Assembly (NCBI GenBank): GCA_947486185.1
Contig: CANKTH010000002.1
Coordinates: 1-47,945 of the forward strand
Direction of reading: 5' to 3'
Length of the DNA stretch: 47,945 bases
DNA from: Deltaproteobacteria bacterium
GTDB taxonomy: Bacteria > Myxococcota_A > UBA796 > SXON01
Translations under genes and position numbers: made by a program
The notes under the pieces: model-generated
What the model was told of the DNA's origin: nothing
Databases searched by the model: none
The model's input: the letters and a program-made list of their open reading frames with translations, nothing else
In this document: in pieces, positions 7,289 through 16,550 of the stretch
How positions within the stretch are numbered: the stretch's first letter is position 1
Layout: each line of letters starts with the position of its first letter

Positions 7289-10200
7289 ATGTCCAACGTG
7301 CCGCGGCCCTTGCTTTGCCTGTTCGGGTTCGGACTGTCCTCAGTCGCCCTGTTCGGCTGCAGTGACAAGTCGACGGACACCGGCGACACCGCCACGGCAG
7401 CGGCGCACACGGCCTCCGAGGCCTCGAGCGAGCGGCGGCGCGGGGTGGAGTACTGCGAGGGCACCGACGAGGACGGCGACGGGCTCATCGACGAGGGCTG
7501 CCAGCGCTGCGACATGGAGGTGACCCGACCGATGACCTTCTGGCGTGACCACGTCTGCGTCGTAGACGGGGACGCCACCGGAAGCGAGGTTCTCCCGATC
7601 ACGGTGGGCTCGTTCGAGACCTTCACGACCGGCGCCTCGGTCCGGGCCGCCCTGCTGACGCCGCTCCGGGGCAACCGCCAGCTGCAGCTTCGTCAGCAGC
7701 TCATCTCCGCCAAGTTGAACGTCGCGTTCTTCGCGGTCGGTGACGTTCCCTGGACCGACCTCACCGGGGACCGAACGATCGAGAACCTCCAGCAGGTGAT
7801 CGACGCGGCCGACCTCGCGTACGACTCGGGCACCGATGCGGAGCGCTACCGGTTCACCGTCCTCCTGGCCACTTTCAACCGGAGCGGGGAGCGCCTCGCG
7901 CTCTGGTTCGACGACACGTGCGTCGCTGAGCCGGAGATCTGTAATGGCGGCGACGACGACGGCGACGGCGTCATCGACGAAGCCTGCGCATGCATCGAGG
8001 AGTGTGACGCCTACGACAACGACGACGACGGCGATATCGACGAAGACCAGGATGACACGGACGGCGACGGCATCTGCGACGCTATCGACACTGAGGAGTG
8101 CGACGGCCTCGACAACGACGGCGACGGCGAGACTGACGAGGACCAGGCCGACTCCGACGGCGACGGCACCTGCGACAGCATGGACACGGAAGAGTGCGAC
8201 GGTCTCGACAACGACGGTGACGGCGATGTCGACGAGGATCAGGTCGACACCGACGGCGACGGCACCTGCGACGGTGTCGACCCGGAGGAGTGCGACGGCC
8301 TCGACAACGACGGTGACGGCCAGATCGACGAGGGCCAGATCGACACGGACGAAGACGGCACCTGCGACGCCCTCGACAGCGAGAGCTGTGACGGCCGCGA
8401 CAACGACGGCGACGACCTGATCGACGAGGACCAGTCGGACGCCGACGGCGACGGCACCTGCGACGACATCGACCCCGAAGAGTGTGACGGCACCGACAAC
8501 GACGGCGACGGCGAAGTCGACGAGGATCAGGCGGACAGCGACGGCGACGGCACCTGTGACGGTCTCGACGCCGAAGACTGCGATGGCCTCGACAACAACG
8601 GCGACGGCGCGGTCGACGAGGGTATGGCCGACAGCGACGGGGACGGCACCTGCGACGACCTCGACGCCGAAGACTGCGATGGCGTGGACAACGATGGTGA
8701 CGGCGAGATCGACGAAGACCAGGCCGACGCGGACGGCGATGGCACCTGCGACAGCATCGACGCCGAAGAGTGTGACGGCGCTGACAACGACGGCGACGGT
8801 GCGGTTGACGAGGGTTTTGACGCAGACGACGACGGTTTTGCCGACTGTATGGAGACCTGCACGGTCACCATCGACTTCTGCTCCGCCGCCGACGGGCTCA
8901 ACGTGCTCGACGACGGCAGCGCCGCCGTAGAGACCTACTCCTCCAACCCGCGGTGGACCGCCGGCTTTGACGGCGCGGTCTGGATCTGGGACGAGGCGCT
9001 CGAGACCTCGCCGGGCACCCACCAGATCCACTCGATCTTCCGGAGCTTCGACATTCCCGCGAACGGCACCAACCTCTCCGGCTCAGTGAGCATCGGCGCG
9101 GACAACTCCTACGAAGCCTGGCTCAACGGCACGGGCGTCGGCTCCGACTCCACCGAGTTCAACTACTTCGCCTGGTCGGAGGACACCTGGGACGTCAGCG
9201 CCGCGTTGAACACCGGAAACAACACCTTCGAGTTCGAAATCTGGAACTGGGCGCAGCCGGGCGGCTCGGCCTACTCCAACCCCGGCGGCATCACCTACTG
9301 CGCCGAGGTCAGCTACGACTACGAGATGGACGCCGAGGCCTGTGACGGCGTCGACAACGACTGTGACGGCGAAATCGACGAAGGCGTGCCCGACAGCGAC
9401 GGCGACGGGGCGTGCGACAACCTCGACGACGAGGACTGCGACGGCCTCGACAACGACGGGAACGGCCTCATCGACGACGGCCTGCCCGACAGCGACGGCG
9501 ACGGCACGTGCGACGGGCTCGACAGCGAGGAGTGTGACGGCCTCGACAATGACGGCGACGGCGCGACCGACGAGGGCCTGGCCGACTCCGACGGGGACGG
9601 CATCTGTGACGGTCTCGACAGCGAGACCTGCGACGGCCTCGACAACGACGGCGACGGCGAGATCGACGAAGGGATGTCCGACAGCGATGGGGACGGAACC
9701 TGCGACAGCCTCGACGCCGAGGACTGCGATGGCCTCGACAACGACGGCGACGGCGCCGTCGACGAGGATTTCGACGCGGACGGGGACGGCTTCAGCAGCT
9801 GCAACGCCTCAACCTGCGACGTTCTCGTGGACCTCGGCCACGGCGAAGCCACCTGGTCCAACCCCTACGCCAACGCGGGCGCCTACCATGATTGGGGCCC
9901 GGCGATGGCCTCCCTTGAAGGCGCAGGTTTCCTTTGGGACAGCCTCTCCACCACCATCACCGCCAGCGCGCTCGCCGGCTACGAAGCCGTGATCATCGCC
10001 GAGCCGGTGTCGGGCTTCTCCTCGAGCGAGGTCCGCGTACTCCTCGATTATGTGGACGGTGGCGGCGGACTCCTGCTCATCACGGACTTCAACGAGCAGC
10101 ACGTGAACCCGATCTCCTCCAACTACGGGGTGGAGTTCCTGGGCTACGCGGGTCTCATCGGCTGGGCCGGGATTGAAGACTGGGAGACCGACCTCACCCC

Positions 10201-11563
10201 CGTCACGGCGGGCGTCGACAGTGTGTTCTGGGCGTACGGGAGCACGCTCGACGTAGCGTCCACCGACGTCACGGTCCTGGGCTCCTACAGCGGCGTGCCG
10301 GTGTACGCGCAGCTCAGCAGCGGCGACGGCCGGGTGGTCTTCTCGGCCGACAACGAGATCTTCTCCCGCTACGGCTTCGACGAGGTCTACGACCCCAACC
10401 CGAGCGCGGACCGCGACAACGAGGCGCTCTGGCTCAACAGCATGTCGTGGCTGGCCAACTGCGACGCCGATCTCGACTGTGACGACGGCGACGCGGGCGC
10501 CAACCCAGACGCCGCTGAGACCTGCGACGACGGCGTGGACAACAACTGCGACGGCGTAGTGGACGAAGGCTGTGCCGAAGCCTGCGACGGCGTCGACAAC
10601 AACAACAACGGCGTAGTCGATGAAGACTGCCCGGTGCAGTGTGAGCCCGAAGAGGTCGTATGTCTCACGGTAGACGAGGCGATCTCGCTCGGCACCCTGA
10701 GCGCCCGCAGCAGCAGCAACGGCGTGGGGGTCATCCTCACCAACAGCGGCACGGACGACATCTGCCTCGACGCCCAGGTGTTGTTCACCTCGGACTACTC
10801 CCAGGCCTTCACTTGGGGAGAAGAGGTTGACGGCACCGTTCTCGTTGCGGGCGGGTCGCACATCCTCTACTACGGCTCCTGGACCACCAACAATGGTGTC
10901 TACCAACCCTACCTCGGCGCGGACTCCTGGTGGTGTGTAGAAGCCGGCCAATATGTCCGGGGGAGCGCCACTTTCGACCTCTACGGCGAGCTCGCCCCAG
11001 ACGGCATCTTGGAGGTCCTCAACGGCACGCACGACGCCGATGGTGACGGCCGCGAGGACCACCGTGACTGGACCGGCTCCTACGGGGTGGCCAGCAACTA
11101 CAACGTCTGGTCCTACCAATCGACCCACAACGTGCTCACGGTCGGCAAGAGCGCCTCGGTCTCGGGCGACACGGTGACGGTCACCTTGTTGGTGCGGAAC
11201 TTCGGAGCGCGGGCCGGTAGCGGCACGGTCACGGACCTGCTGCCGGTCGGTTGGGAGCTGGTGAGCACGCCGTCCGGCGCGACCGTCTCGAGCTCGGGCG
11301 GTCAGGTCCAGGTCGCGTGGAACGTCACGCTCTCTGGCTCGGTCGCGGGCGCCTCGACCTACTACACCACCACCTTGGACGCCGAGTATGTCACGTACGC
11401 CATGCGTCGCACCAGCGGCGAAGACAGCCCGCAGGTGAGCCTCGGGGCGGCGGAGGTGAGCCACTACGATGGCCAGACCTGGCGGATCGGCTCGTCCACC
11501 GAGGCTTATGTTTGGGACTACGACCCGAACGGCGACGGCATCGTGGAGTGTGACGGCGAGTAG
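7289..11563 (+). CDS. Large lipoprotein with acidic EF-hand/MopE-like metal-binding repeats
   Basis: A 1424-residue predicted lipoprotein. ATG 7289 gives a signal peptide with lipobox LFGC (Cys24), then a Thr/Asp-rich linker (STDTGDTATAA); upstream in-frame starts would bury it. A first domain (about 60-230) is unrecognised. Residues about 238-525 are near-perfect 32-residue repeats of the type CDGxDNDGDGxxDEDQxDSDGDGTCDxxD, each carrying two DxDxDG calcium-loop-like motifs and one Cys pair. A jelly-roll-like domain (526-683) follows, then five more repeats (684-834), then a domain resembling ThuA/DUF4350-type GATase-fold proteins (836-1056: DYVDGGGGLLLITDFNEQH). Two short repeats and a C-terminal DUF11-like region (DTVTVTLLVRNFGARAGSGTVTDLLPVGW) end the protein. 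Surface location and calcium or copper binding are inferred from MopE-like families; the function is unknown. A convergent mscS-type gene ends 18 nt away. Confidence 0.9.
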   Translation: MSNVPRPLLCLFGFGLSSVALFGCSDKSTDTGDTATAAAHTASEASSERRRGVEYCEGTDEDGDGLIDEGCQRCDMEVTRPMTFWRDHVCVVDGDATGSEVLPITVGSFETFTTGASVRAALLTPLRGNRQLQLRQQLISAKLNVAFFAVGDVPWTDLTGDRTIENLQQVIDAADLAYDSGTDAERYRFTVLLATFNRSGERLALWFDDTCVAEPEICNGGDDDGDGVIDEACACIEECDAYDNDDDGDIDEDQDDTDGDGICDAIDTEECDGLDNDGDGETDEDQADSDGDGTCDSMDTEECDGLDNDGDGDVDEDQVDTDGDGTCDGVDPEECDGLDNDGDGQIDEGQIDTDEDGTCDALDSESCDGRDNDGDDLIDEDQSDADGDGTCDDIDPEECDGTDNDGDGEVDEDQADSDGDGTCDGLDAEDCDGLDNNGDGAVDEGMADSDGDGTCDDLDAEDCDGVDNDGDGEIDEDQADADGDGTCDSIDAEECDGADNDGDGAVDEGFDADDDGFADCMETCTVTIDFCSAADGLNVLDDGSAAVETYSSNPRWTAGFDGAVWIWDEALETSPGTHQIHSIFRSFDIPANGTNLSGSVSIGADNSYEAWLNGTGVGSDSTEFNYFAWSEDTWDVSAALNTGNNTFEFEIWNWAQPGGSAYSNPGGITYCAEVSYDYEMDAEACDGVDNDCDGEIDEGVPDSDGDGACDNLDDEDCDGLDNDGNGLIDDGLPDSDGDGTCDGLDSEECDGLDNDGDGATDEGLADSDGDGICDGLDSETCDGLDNDGDGEIDEGMSDSDGDGTCDSLDAEDCDGLDNDGDGAVDEDFDADGDGFSSCNASTCDVLVDLGHGEATWSNPYANAGAYHDWGPAMASLEGAGFLWDSLSTTITASALAGYEAVIIAEPVSGFSSSEVRVLLDYVDGGGGLLLITDFNEQHVNPISSNYGVEFLGYAGLIGWAGIEDWETDLTPVTAGVDSVFWAYGSTLDVASTDVTVLGSYSGVPVYAQLSSGDGRVVFSADNEIFSRYGFDEVYDPNPSADRDNEALWLNSMSWLANCDADLDCDDGDAGANPDAAETCDDGVDNNCDGVVDEGCAEACDGVDNNNNGVVDEDCPVQCEPEEVVCLTVDEAISLGTLSARSSSNGVGVILTNSGTDDICLDAQVLFTSDYSQAFTWGEEVDGTVLVAGGSHILYYGSWTTNNGVYQPYLGADSWWCVEAGQYVRGSATFDLYGELAPDGILEVLNGTHDADGDGREDHRDWTGSYGVASNYNVWSYQSTHNVLTVGKSASVSGDTVTVTLLVRNFGARAGSGTVTDLLPVGWELVSTPSGATVSSSGGQVQVAWNVTLSGSVAGASTYYTTTLDAEYVTYAMRRTSGEDSPQVSLGAAEVSHYDGQTWRIGSSTEAYVWDYDPNGDGIVECDGE
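8000..8863 (+). repeat. In-frame tandem repeat, nine units of 96 nt
   Basis: Units start at 8000 (degenerate), 8096, 8192, 8288, 8384, 8480, 8576, 8672 and 8768, exactly 96 nt apart. Each encodes a 32-residue unit with pattern (E/D/S)CDGxDNDGDGxxDEDQxDxDGDGTCDxxDxE. The last unit diverges into DADDDGFADC. Confidence 0.92.
9338..9790 (+). repeat. Second in-frame tandem repeat block, about five units of 96 nt
   Basis: Units start at 9338, 9434, 9530, 9626 and 9722, with the same 96-nt period and the same 32-residue pattern as the first block, but with DEGxxDSDGDG rather than DEDQ in the middle. The two blocks are separated by a non-repetitive domain of about 158 residues. Confidence 0.92.
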
Positions 11564-11581
11564 CCGCGAGGCCCGCGACGC

Positions 11582-12610
11582 TCAGGCCCGGTTGGTGAGC
11601 TGAATGCCTGAGTCCTGGAGGAGCCGGAGCAGGCTCAGGAACACCTCCTGCCGACACTCGTGACGCGTAGCAGGCTCGGATCCGGCGGGGTGGAAGCGGA
11701 TTTCGAGCACCACCCCGTACTGACCGAGCTCGGCGATACCGGCGGACACGAACGTTGCGCCCGGCGCCTCTCCGACCGCGGCGCGCGCCAGCTCGGGGAG
11801 CTTCCGGAAGCGCTCCGCGGGGGTCGTGAGCAGCGCCAGCAAGCGCACCGTAGTCAGTTCTTCAGGAAGAACCTTGAAGTTACGCACGCTCTTGGTCACG
11901 AGGTCCGCGTTGGGCACGACCACCTCCTCGCCCGAGAGCGCGCGGATACGGGTGCTCCGGATGCCGATGGTCTCCACCCGGCCGGCTATGTCGCCGATGA
12001 CCACGTGTTCACCGACAGAGGCCGGTCGGTCAAAGAGAATCGTGAGGGAACGAAGGAGATCGCCTACGACGCTCTGAACCGCGAGGGCCAGGGCGACGCC
12101 GCCTACGCCGAGCCCGGTCAGCACCGGCGCGAGATCGACGCCGAGGTTCTCCAGGACCAGGAGCGCCATGCCCGTCCACCAGGCGCCGCGGGTCAGCGCG
12201 CGCAGCACCGCAAGGACATTCGCCGCTTGGGAAGACGGTTGCGCCTCGGCGCGGCGCCCCCACACCAGAAACCCGGTGTCGATGACCGCGCCGCCCCAGC
12301 GCCCGAGCTGCACCGCAACCATCGCCACGCCGACCCGACCGAGGGCCCCCACCCCGAGCTCGGGCAGGTGCAGGGTCCAGCTGCCAACCCACAACGCAAA
12401 CATGAGACGGGCCACGAAGAAGGTCCCTCGCGCCATCCGGAGCAGCAGATCGTCGATAGCCCCTTCGGAAGCGGCGGCGACGCCCTGGAGGCGGCGGATC
12501 AGGAGGCGACGGGCGAGCTCCAAAGCGAGGAACACCGCGGCCGACAGACCGAGGCCCGCGAGGAGGCGCGTAGGGGTGTTGAGGTCGAGGAGCTCAAGAA
12601 CGCTGTCCAT
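11582..12610 (-). CDS. MscS-family small-conductance mechanosensitive channel
   Basis: A 342-residue inner-membrane channel protein that opens under membrane tension to release solutes. Hydrophobic segments lie near 15-35, 65-85, 88-115 and 135-160. The pore helix and beta domain match MscS well: VLTGLGVGGVALALAVQSVVGDLLRSLTILFDRPASVGEHVVIGDIAGRVETIGIRSTRIRALSGEEVVVPN. The Gly/Ala-rich pore helix and the VPN motif are typical. The C-terminal cytoplasmic alpha/beta domain is present to residue 342. It is transcribed alone, between two large plus-strand lipoprotein genes, and diverges from the second across 71 nt. Confidence 0.95.
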   Translation of the reverse strand: MDSVLELLDLNTPTRLLAGLGLSAAVFLALELARRLLIRRLQGVAAASEGAIDDLLLRMARGTFFVARLMFALWVGSWTLHLPELGVGALGRVGVAMVAVQLGRWGGAVIDTGFLVWGRRAEAQPSSQAANVLAVLRALTRGAWWTGMALLVLENLGVDLAPVLTGLGVGGVALALAVQSVVGDLLRSLTILFDRPASVGEHVVIGDIAGRVETIGIRSTRIRALSGEEVVVPNADLVTKSVRNFKVLPEELTTVRLLALLTTPAERFRKLPELARAAVGEAPGATFVSAGIAELGQYGVVLEIRFHPAGSEPATRHECRQEVFLSLLRLLQDSGIQLTNRA

Positions 12611-12669
12611 CGCCGGCCCCTAGCACGGCGGCGCGACGCCCGGAGTCGCCGGCACATAGGCTTCCGCGC

Positions 12670-12675
12670 TACGCT
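12670..12675 (+). promoter_or_regulatory. Putative -10 box (TACGCT) for the repeat/beta-helix lipoprotein
   Basis: TACGCT (pattern TANNNT) ends 6 nt before ATG 12682, which would put the transcription start on the start codon. No -35 hexamer of TTGACA type is seen. A GAGG lies only 2 nt before the ATG, too close for a normal ribosome binding site. Confidence 0.35.
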
Positions 12676-12681
12676 GAGGCT

Positions 12682-15600
12682 ATGCGTTACCTCATCCTGC
12701 TCGTGCTCGCCGGGTGTCCCGCGATAAAGACCGCTCGCCCCGACGCGGACGCGGATGGCTACAATGTCGACGACGACTGCGACGACGCGTCGGAGGCGGT
12801 GAACCCGGCCGCGCCCGAGCGATGCGATGGCATCGACAACGACTGCGACGGCGTGGCGGATGACGCCGCTTCGGACGCCGTGATCCGCTACCTCGATGGC
12901 GACGGGGACGGCTACGGCGCGCTCGAGTCGCGCGCATGTCAGGAGGCACCCGACCTCGTGGACATCGCGGGCGACTGCGACGACGACAACCCCGCCGTCT
13001 CCCCCGGCGGCACCGAGACCTGTAACGGCCTCGACGACGACTGCGACGGTCAGCTTGACGAAGAAGGTACGGGAACCCTGCTCTACGCCGACATCGACGG
13101 GGATAGCTACGGCGACGAAAGCCGCGTCCGCGAGGGCTGCAGCGCGCTGACGGGCGAGAGCGCCGTCGCGGGTGACTGTGATGACACCGACGCCGCGGTC
13201 CACCCCGACCAGCTCGACGACTGCGACGAGGTGGACAGCGACTGCGACGGGGAGACTGACGAAGATCATCCGCCGTCAACCTGGTACTACGACGGGGATA
13301 ACGACGGCTGGGGCGCGCCCGCGCCGAGCCTTCAGCTGTGTGAGGCGCCGGACGGCTGGGTCACCGCGATGGGTGACTGCGACGACAGCGCCCCGACGGC
13401 CTACCCGGGCGCCGTTGAGACCTGTGACGGCGTCGATCAGGATTGTGACGGCAGCGTTGACGAAGACGCCGCCGGCGGCGTGTCCGGCTGGCCCGATCTG
13501 GACGGGGACGGCTACGGGGACGGCAACGCCGCGGCGGTCACGCTCTGCGGCAGCTCGGCCGGGTACGCCACCAATACGGAGGACTGCGACGACAGGAGCG
13601 CCGCGATCTCTCCGGCGGGGGTTGAAGTGTGTGACACGGTCGACAATGACTGTTCGGGGCTCGCCGACGACAGCCCGGTCGATGCGCTGGCCATCTACGC
13701 CGATGCGGACGGAGACGGTTACGGCGATGACGGCGCGACCGGCTTCGGCTGCGCCGACGCCGGCTGGGCGACCTCGCCGGGCGACTGCCTCGACACCGAC
13801 GCCGGGATCCACCCTGCGGCGAACGAGCGGTGTAACGGCGCCGATGACAACTGTGACGGTGTGACGGACACCGATGCCGTGGACATCGGCGAGTGGTACG
13901 TCGACGCCGACCGCGATGGTTATGGAGGTGGGAGCCCTCGTTTCGCCTGCACCGCCGGAATCACCGAAGTGGGCACCGCCGGCGACTGTGACGACACCGC
14001 CTACGAGATTTCTCCGGCCGCGACTGAGCTCTGTAACGGCTACGACGACAACTGCGACGGCCTGGTCGACGACGACGACCCTACACTCACCGAGTTCTTG
14101 CGGTGGTACCAGGATCTTGACGGCGACGGCTATGGCACCGGCTCCGCCCGCCTCGCGTGCGAAGGCCACCTCGACGAGGCGGGCGCGGACGGCGACTGTA
14201 ACGACACCGATGCGTCGATCAGCCCGGGGCAGGCGGAGATCTGCGACCCGTCCAACCTCGACGAAGACTGTGACGGCCTGTCGAACGACTTTGATCCTTC
14301 CTTGTCCGACCCGGCCACGTGGTACCGGGACACGGACGGTGACGGCGCCGGCGACGCCGCAAGCACGATCCAGACCTGCGAGGCGGTGAGCGGCTACGTT
14401 GCTTCGGGGGGCGATTGTGACGACACAAACACCGCGATGTACCCCGGTAACTCTGAGTACTGCGACGGACTCGACAACGATTGCGACAGCGGCACCTCGG
14501 AGACCGGCCTCGCCAGCGCGGGCACAACCAATCACAGCTCGATCTCGGCGGCAATCGCAGGCGCGGGATCCGGGGGTACCGTCAGCGTGTGCGGAGGCAC
14601 CTGGGCGGAGTCGTTGACGATCAGCGACGCGGTGAGCCTCGTGGGAATTGGGGTTCCGGAGATCTATGTGCCCGGTGGCGGCTCCGGCGCCACCCTCGTC
14701 GTCACCGGCGGCACGGTCACCTTGACGGGGCTGAGGCTGACGGGCGGCGCGGGCACCGACTACAATGGAGACAGCGCCACGGAAGGCGGGAACCTGCTGG
14801 TGCTCGGGGGCACCGTGAACGCCCACAATGTCCTCCTCAACTCAGGCTACTCGGCCGTAGGCGGCGGGGCGGCGGTCATCTCCCCGGGGAGCGCGCAGTT
14901 CGACGGCTGCGAATTTACACTGAACGCTGCGGGAGACGGGGGGGCGCTCTACGTAGGATCCCAAGCCCAGGTGACGCTCGTCGACTCGACCTTCCACAAC
15001 AACTCCGCTGACAACAACGGCGGCGCCGTCTACCTCGGCCCGCAGGCCGAGCTGACGGTCAACGGAGACACCTACACGTCGAACTACGCCGCGGCCGACG
15101 GCGGTGCAATCTACGTCGGCCCCGACGCGGTCGCGGACGTCACCGACACCGAGTTCTCCGACAACGAAGCGGCGTATGCGGGAGCCGCCCTCGCGGCCGT
15201 TTCCCCCACCCACCTTGCGGTCTCCGGGAGCTACTTCAGCGGCGGCCTCTCGTTCACCGGCGGCGCCGCGTACGTCCAGGCCACCGTCGCGACCACGATC
15301 TCCGGCTCCGTGTTCGACTCCAACACCGCGTACGAAGAAGGCGGCGCGCTCTTCTTCGACGGCGCCGACCTGATCCTCGACACGAACAGCTTCACCTCCA
15401 ATGCCGCCCTCGACGGCGGCGCGTTCTTCCTCGGCGACAACACCGTGGCGAACCTCCTGTCGAACAGCTTCACCGCGAATTCAGCCTCCAGATCGGGCGG
15501 CGCCGCGTATTTCAACGCGGCCTCCGGCGTCACCGACGAGGGCACTGTCTACCAAGGAAACATCGCGTCCAACGGCGCCGGCTGGTACCTCGGCAACAGT

Positions 15601-15900
15601 AGCCTCGTCCTCGCTGCCTCTGTCACCCTGTCCGGAAACCTCTCCAGCTCGACCGGCGGCGCCTGCTACCTGGAGCGGGGGGCCGAGCTCTACGCCGAAG
15701 ACTCGGCGTTCTACGGCAACAGCGCTGCCTATTACGGAGGCGCCTTCTACATGGAGAGCAGCTCACAGCTCACCCTGGACAATACCGAACTGGGCGGCGG
15801 GACGCAGGAAGACAACGCTCCCGAAGATGTCTATGGCGTGTGGTTCGGACCCTACAGTTGGACCGGCGTCACCTCGATCTCCTGTTACTTCAGTTGCTGA
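12682..15900 (+). CDS. Lipoprotein with MopE-like metal-binding repeats and a right-handed beta-helix domain
   Basis: A 1072-residue predicted lipoprotein with a very short signal (MRYLILLV) and lipobox LAGC (Cys12). Residues about 20-600 consist of roughly nine or ten repeats of about 60 residues with the pattern DxDGDGYG...C...GDCDD(x)n(A/Y)P(G/A)xxExCDGxDxDCDGxxDE, the copper/calcium-binding repeat of MopE-type proteins (PF11617-like). From about 605 to the end the sequence is a parallel beta-helix with short repeats such as GGALYVGSQAQVTLVDSTFHNNSADNNGGAVYLG, resembling the Chlamydia polymorphic outer membrane protein repeat (GGAx and FxxN motifs). Cell-surface location is inferred. It is divergent from the MscS gene and its end overlaps the glycosylase start. 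Function is unknown; adhesion or carbohydrate contact is common for such helices. Confidence 0.9.
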   Translation: MRYLILLVLAGCPAIKTARPDADADGYNVDDDCDDASEAVNPAAPERCDGIDNDCDGVADDAASDAVIRYLDGDGDGYGALESRACQEAPDLVDIAGDCDDDNPAVSPGGTETCNGLDDDCDGQLDEEGTGTLLYADIDGDSYGDESRVREGCSALTGESAVAGDCDDTDAAVHPDQLDDCDEVDSDCDGETDEDHPPSTWYYDGDNDGWGAPAPSLQLCEAPDGWVTAMGDCDDSAPTAYPGAVETCDGVDQDCDGSVDEDAAGGVSGWPDLDGDGYGDGNAAAVTLCGSSAGYATNTEDCDDRSAAISPAGVEVCDTVDNDCSGLADDSPVDALAIYADADGDGYGDDGATGFGCADAGWATSPGDCLDTDAGIHPAANERCNGADDNCDGVTDTDAVDIGEWYVDADRDGYGGGSPRFACTAGITEVGTAGDCDDTAYEISPAATELCNGYDDNCDGLVDDDDPTLTEFLRWYQDLDGDGYGTGSARLACEGHLDEAGADGDCNDTDASISPGQAEICDPSNLDEDCDGLSNDFDPSLSDPATWYRDTDGDGAGDAASTIQTCEAVSGYVASGGDCDDTNTAMYPGNSEYCDGLDNDCDSGTSETGLASAGTTNHSSISAAIAGAGSGGTVSVCGGTWAESLTISDAVSLVGIGVPEIYVPGGGSGATLVVTGGTVTLTGLRLTGGAGTDYNGDSATEGGNLLVLGGTVNAHNVLLNSGYSAVGGGAAVISPGSAQFDGCEFTLNAAGDGGALYVGSQAQVTLVDSTFHNNSADNNGGAVYLGPQAELTVNGDTYTSNYAAADGGAIYVGPDAVADVTDTEFSDNEAAYAGAALAAVSPTHLAVSGSYFSGGLSFTGGAAYVQATVATTISGSVFDSNTAYEEGGALFFDGADLILDTNSFTSNAALDGGAFFLGDNTVANLLSNSFTANSASRSGGAAYFNAASGVTDEGTVYQGNIASNGAGWYLGNSSLVLAASVTLSGNLSSSTGGACYLERGAELYAEDSAFYGNSAAYYGGAFYMESSSQLTLDNTELGGGTQEDNAPEDVYGVWFGPYSWTGVTSISCYFSC

Positions 15901-16550
15901 CGCCTGCGGGCTGGGACCTCGACGCACACGTCGCAGCCCTGGGCCAATGCCGACGTTGCCCGAAGATGATTGGTCCGGTGATCACCTGTCGCCCGACGGC
16001 GCCGCTCCGGTCCGGCGGGGTCGTGTTGCTGGGGCAGGCGCCTGGGAGGTACGAAGGAAAGGTCGGACGGCCCTTCGGCTGGACCGCAGGACGTACGCTG
16101 TTCCGCTGGTTGGCCCAGGCCGGCCACGACGAGACGACCGTGCGCGCACATGTGTATATCGCCGCGGTCTGCCGCTGTTTTCCGGGATCCTCCTCGAGCG
16201 GGAGCGGGGACAGGGTGCCCGACTCCAGGGAGGTGGCGGCGTGTGCGCCGTGGCTGGACGCCGAGCTTGGCGGCCTCGACCCGGACCTGCTGATCCCGGT
16301 CGGACGACTGGCGCTCTCCACGTGGCTTGACCCCAAAGCGCCGCTCGAAACCCTGGTCGGGCGGGTACACACCGCCACCGTCGCCGGTCGGCGTCGCGAG
16401 ATCCTGCCCCTCCCGCATCCCTCGGGCGTCTCCACGTGGTTCCAACGATCGCCGGGCCGGGAACGGCTCGCCGAGGCCCTCGATCGGCTGGCGGAACATC
16501 GAGCGTGGCGCGACCTGGTCAGCGCGGAGCCTCAGCCAGGGACAAGCTGA
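15894..16550 (+). CDS. Uracil-DNA glycosylase superfamily protein (family 4-like, Fe-S)
   Basis: A member of the uracil-DNA glycosylase superfamily that removes uracil or related bases from DNA. Motif A is VVLLGQAPGRYEGKVGRPF, with WTAGRTLFRWL behind it and HPSGVSTW as the second catalytic-loop region. Four Cys suited to a [4Fe-4S] cluster, as in families 4 and 5, are visible: CRRC near the N-terminus, C(R)C after YIAAV, and C in EVAACAPWL. The start is uncertain. TTG 15894 (218 residues, overlapping the previous stop by 7 nt) fits the family N-terminus; GTG 15840 would add 18 residues. Neither has a clear ribosome binding site. The 3' end overlaps the convergent phosphoesterase by 19 bp. Confidence 0.85.
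   Translation: MLTPAGWDLDAHVAALGQCRRCPKMIGPVITCRPTAPLRSGGVVLLGQAPGRYEGKVGRPFGWTAGRTLFRWLAQAGHDETTVRAHVYIAAVCRCFPGSSSSGSGDRVPDSREVAACAPWLDAELGGLDPDLLIPVGRLALSTWLDPKAPLETLVGRVHTATVAGRRREILPLPHPSGVSTWFQRSPGRERLAEALDRLAEHRAWRDLVSAEPQPGTS

Noticed and set aside
7340..9031. Long minus-strand open frame of 563 codons
   Set aside because: It is the antisense reading of the 96-nt acidic repeats, giving Val/Ala-rich low-complexity protein with no start signal or family feature.
9809..11464. Long minus-strand open frame opposite the lipoprotein
   Set aside because: Antisense of a well-supported gene; composition is Arg/Ala/Val-rich with no recognised domain.
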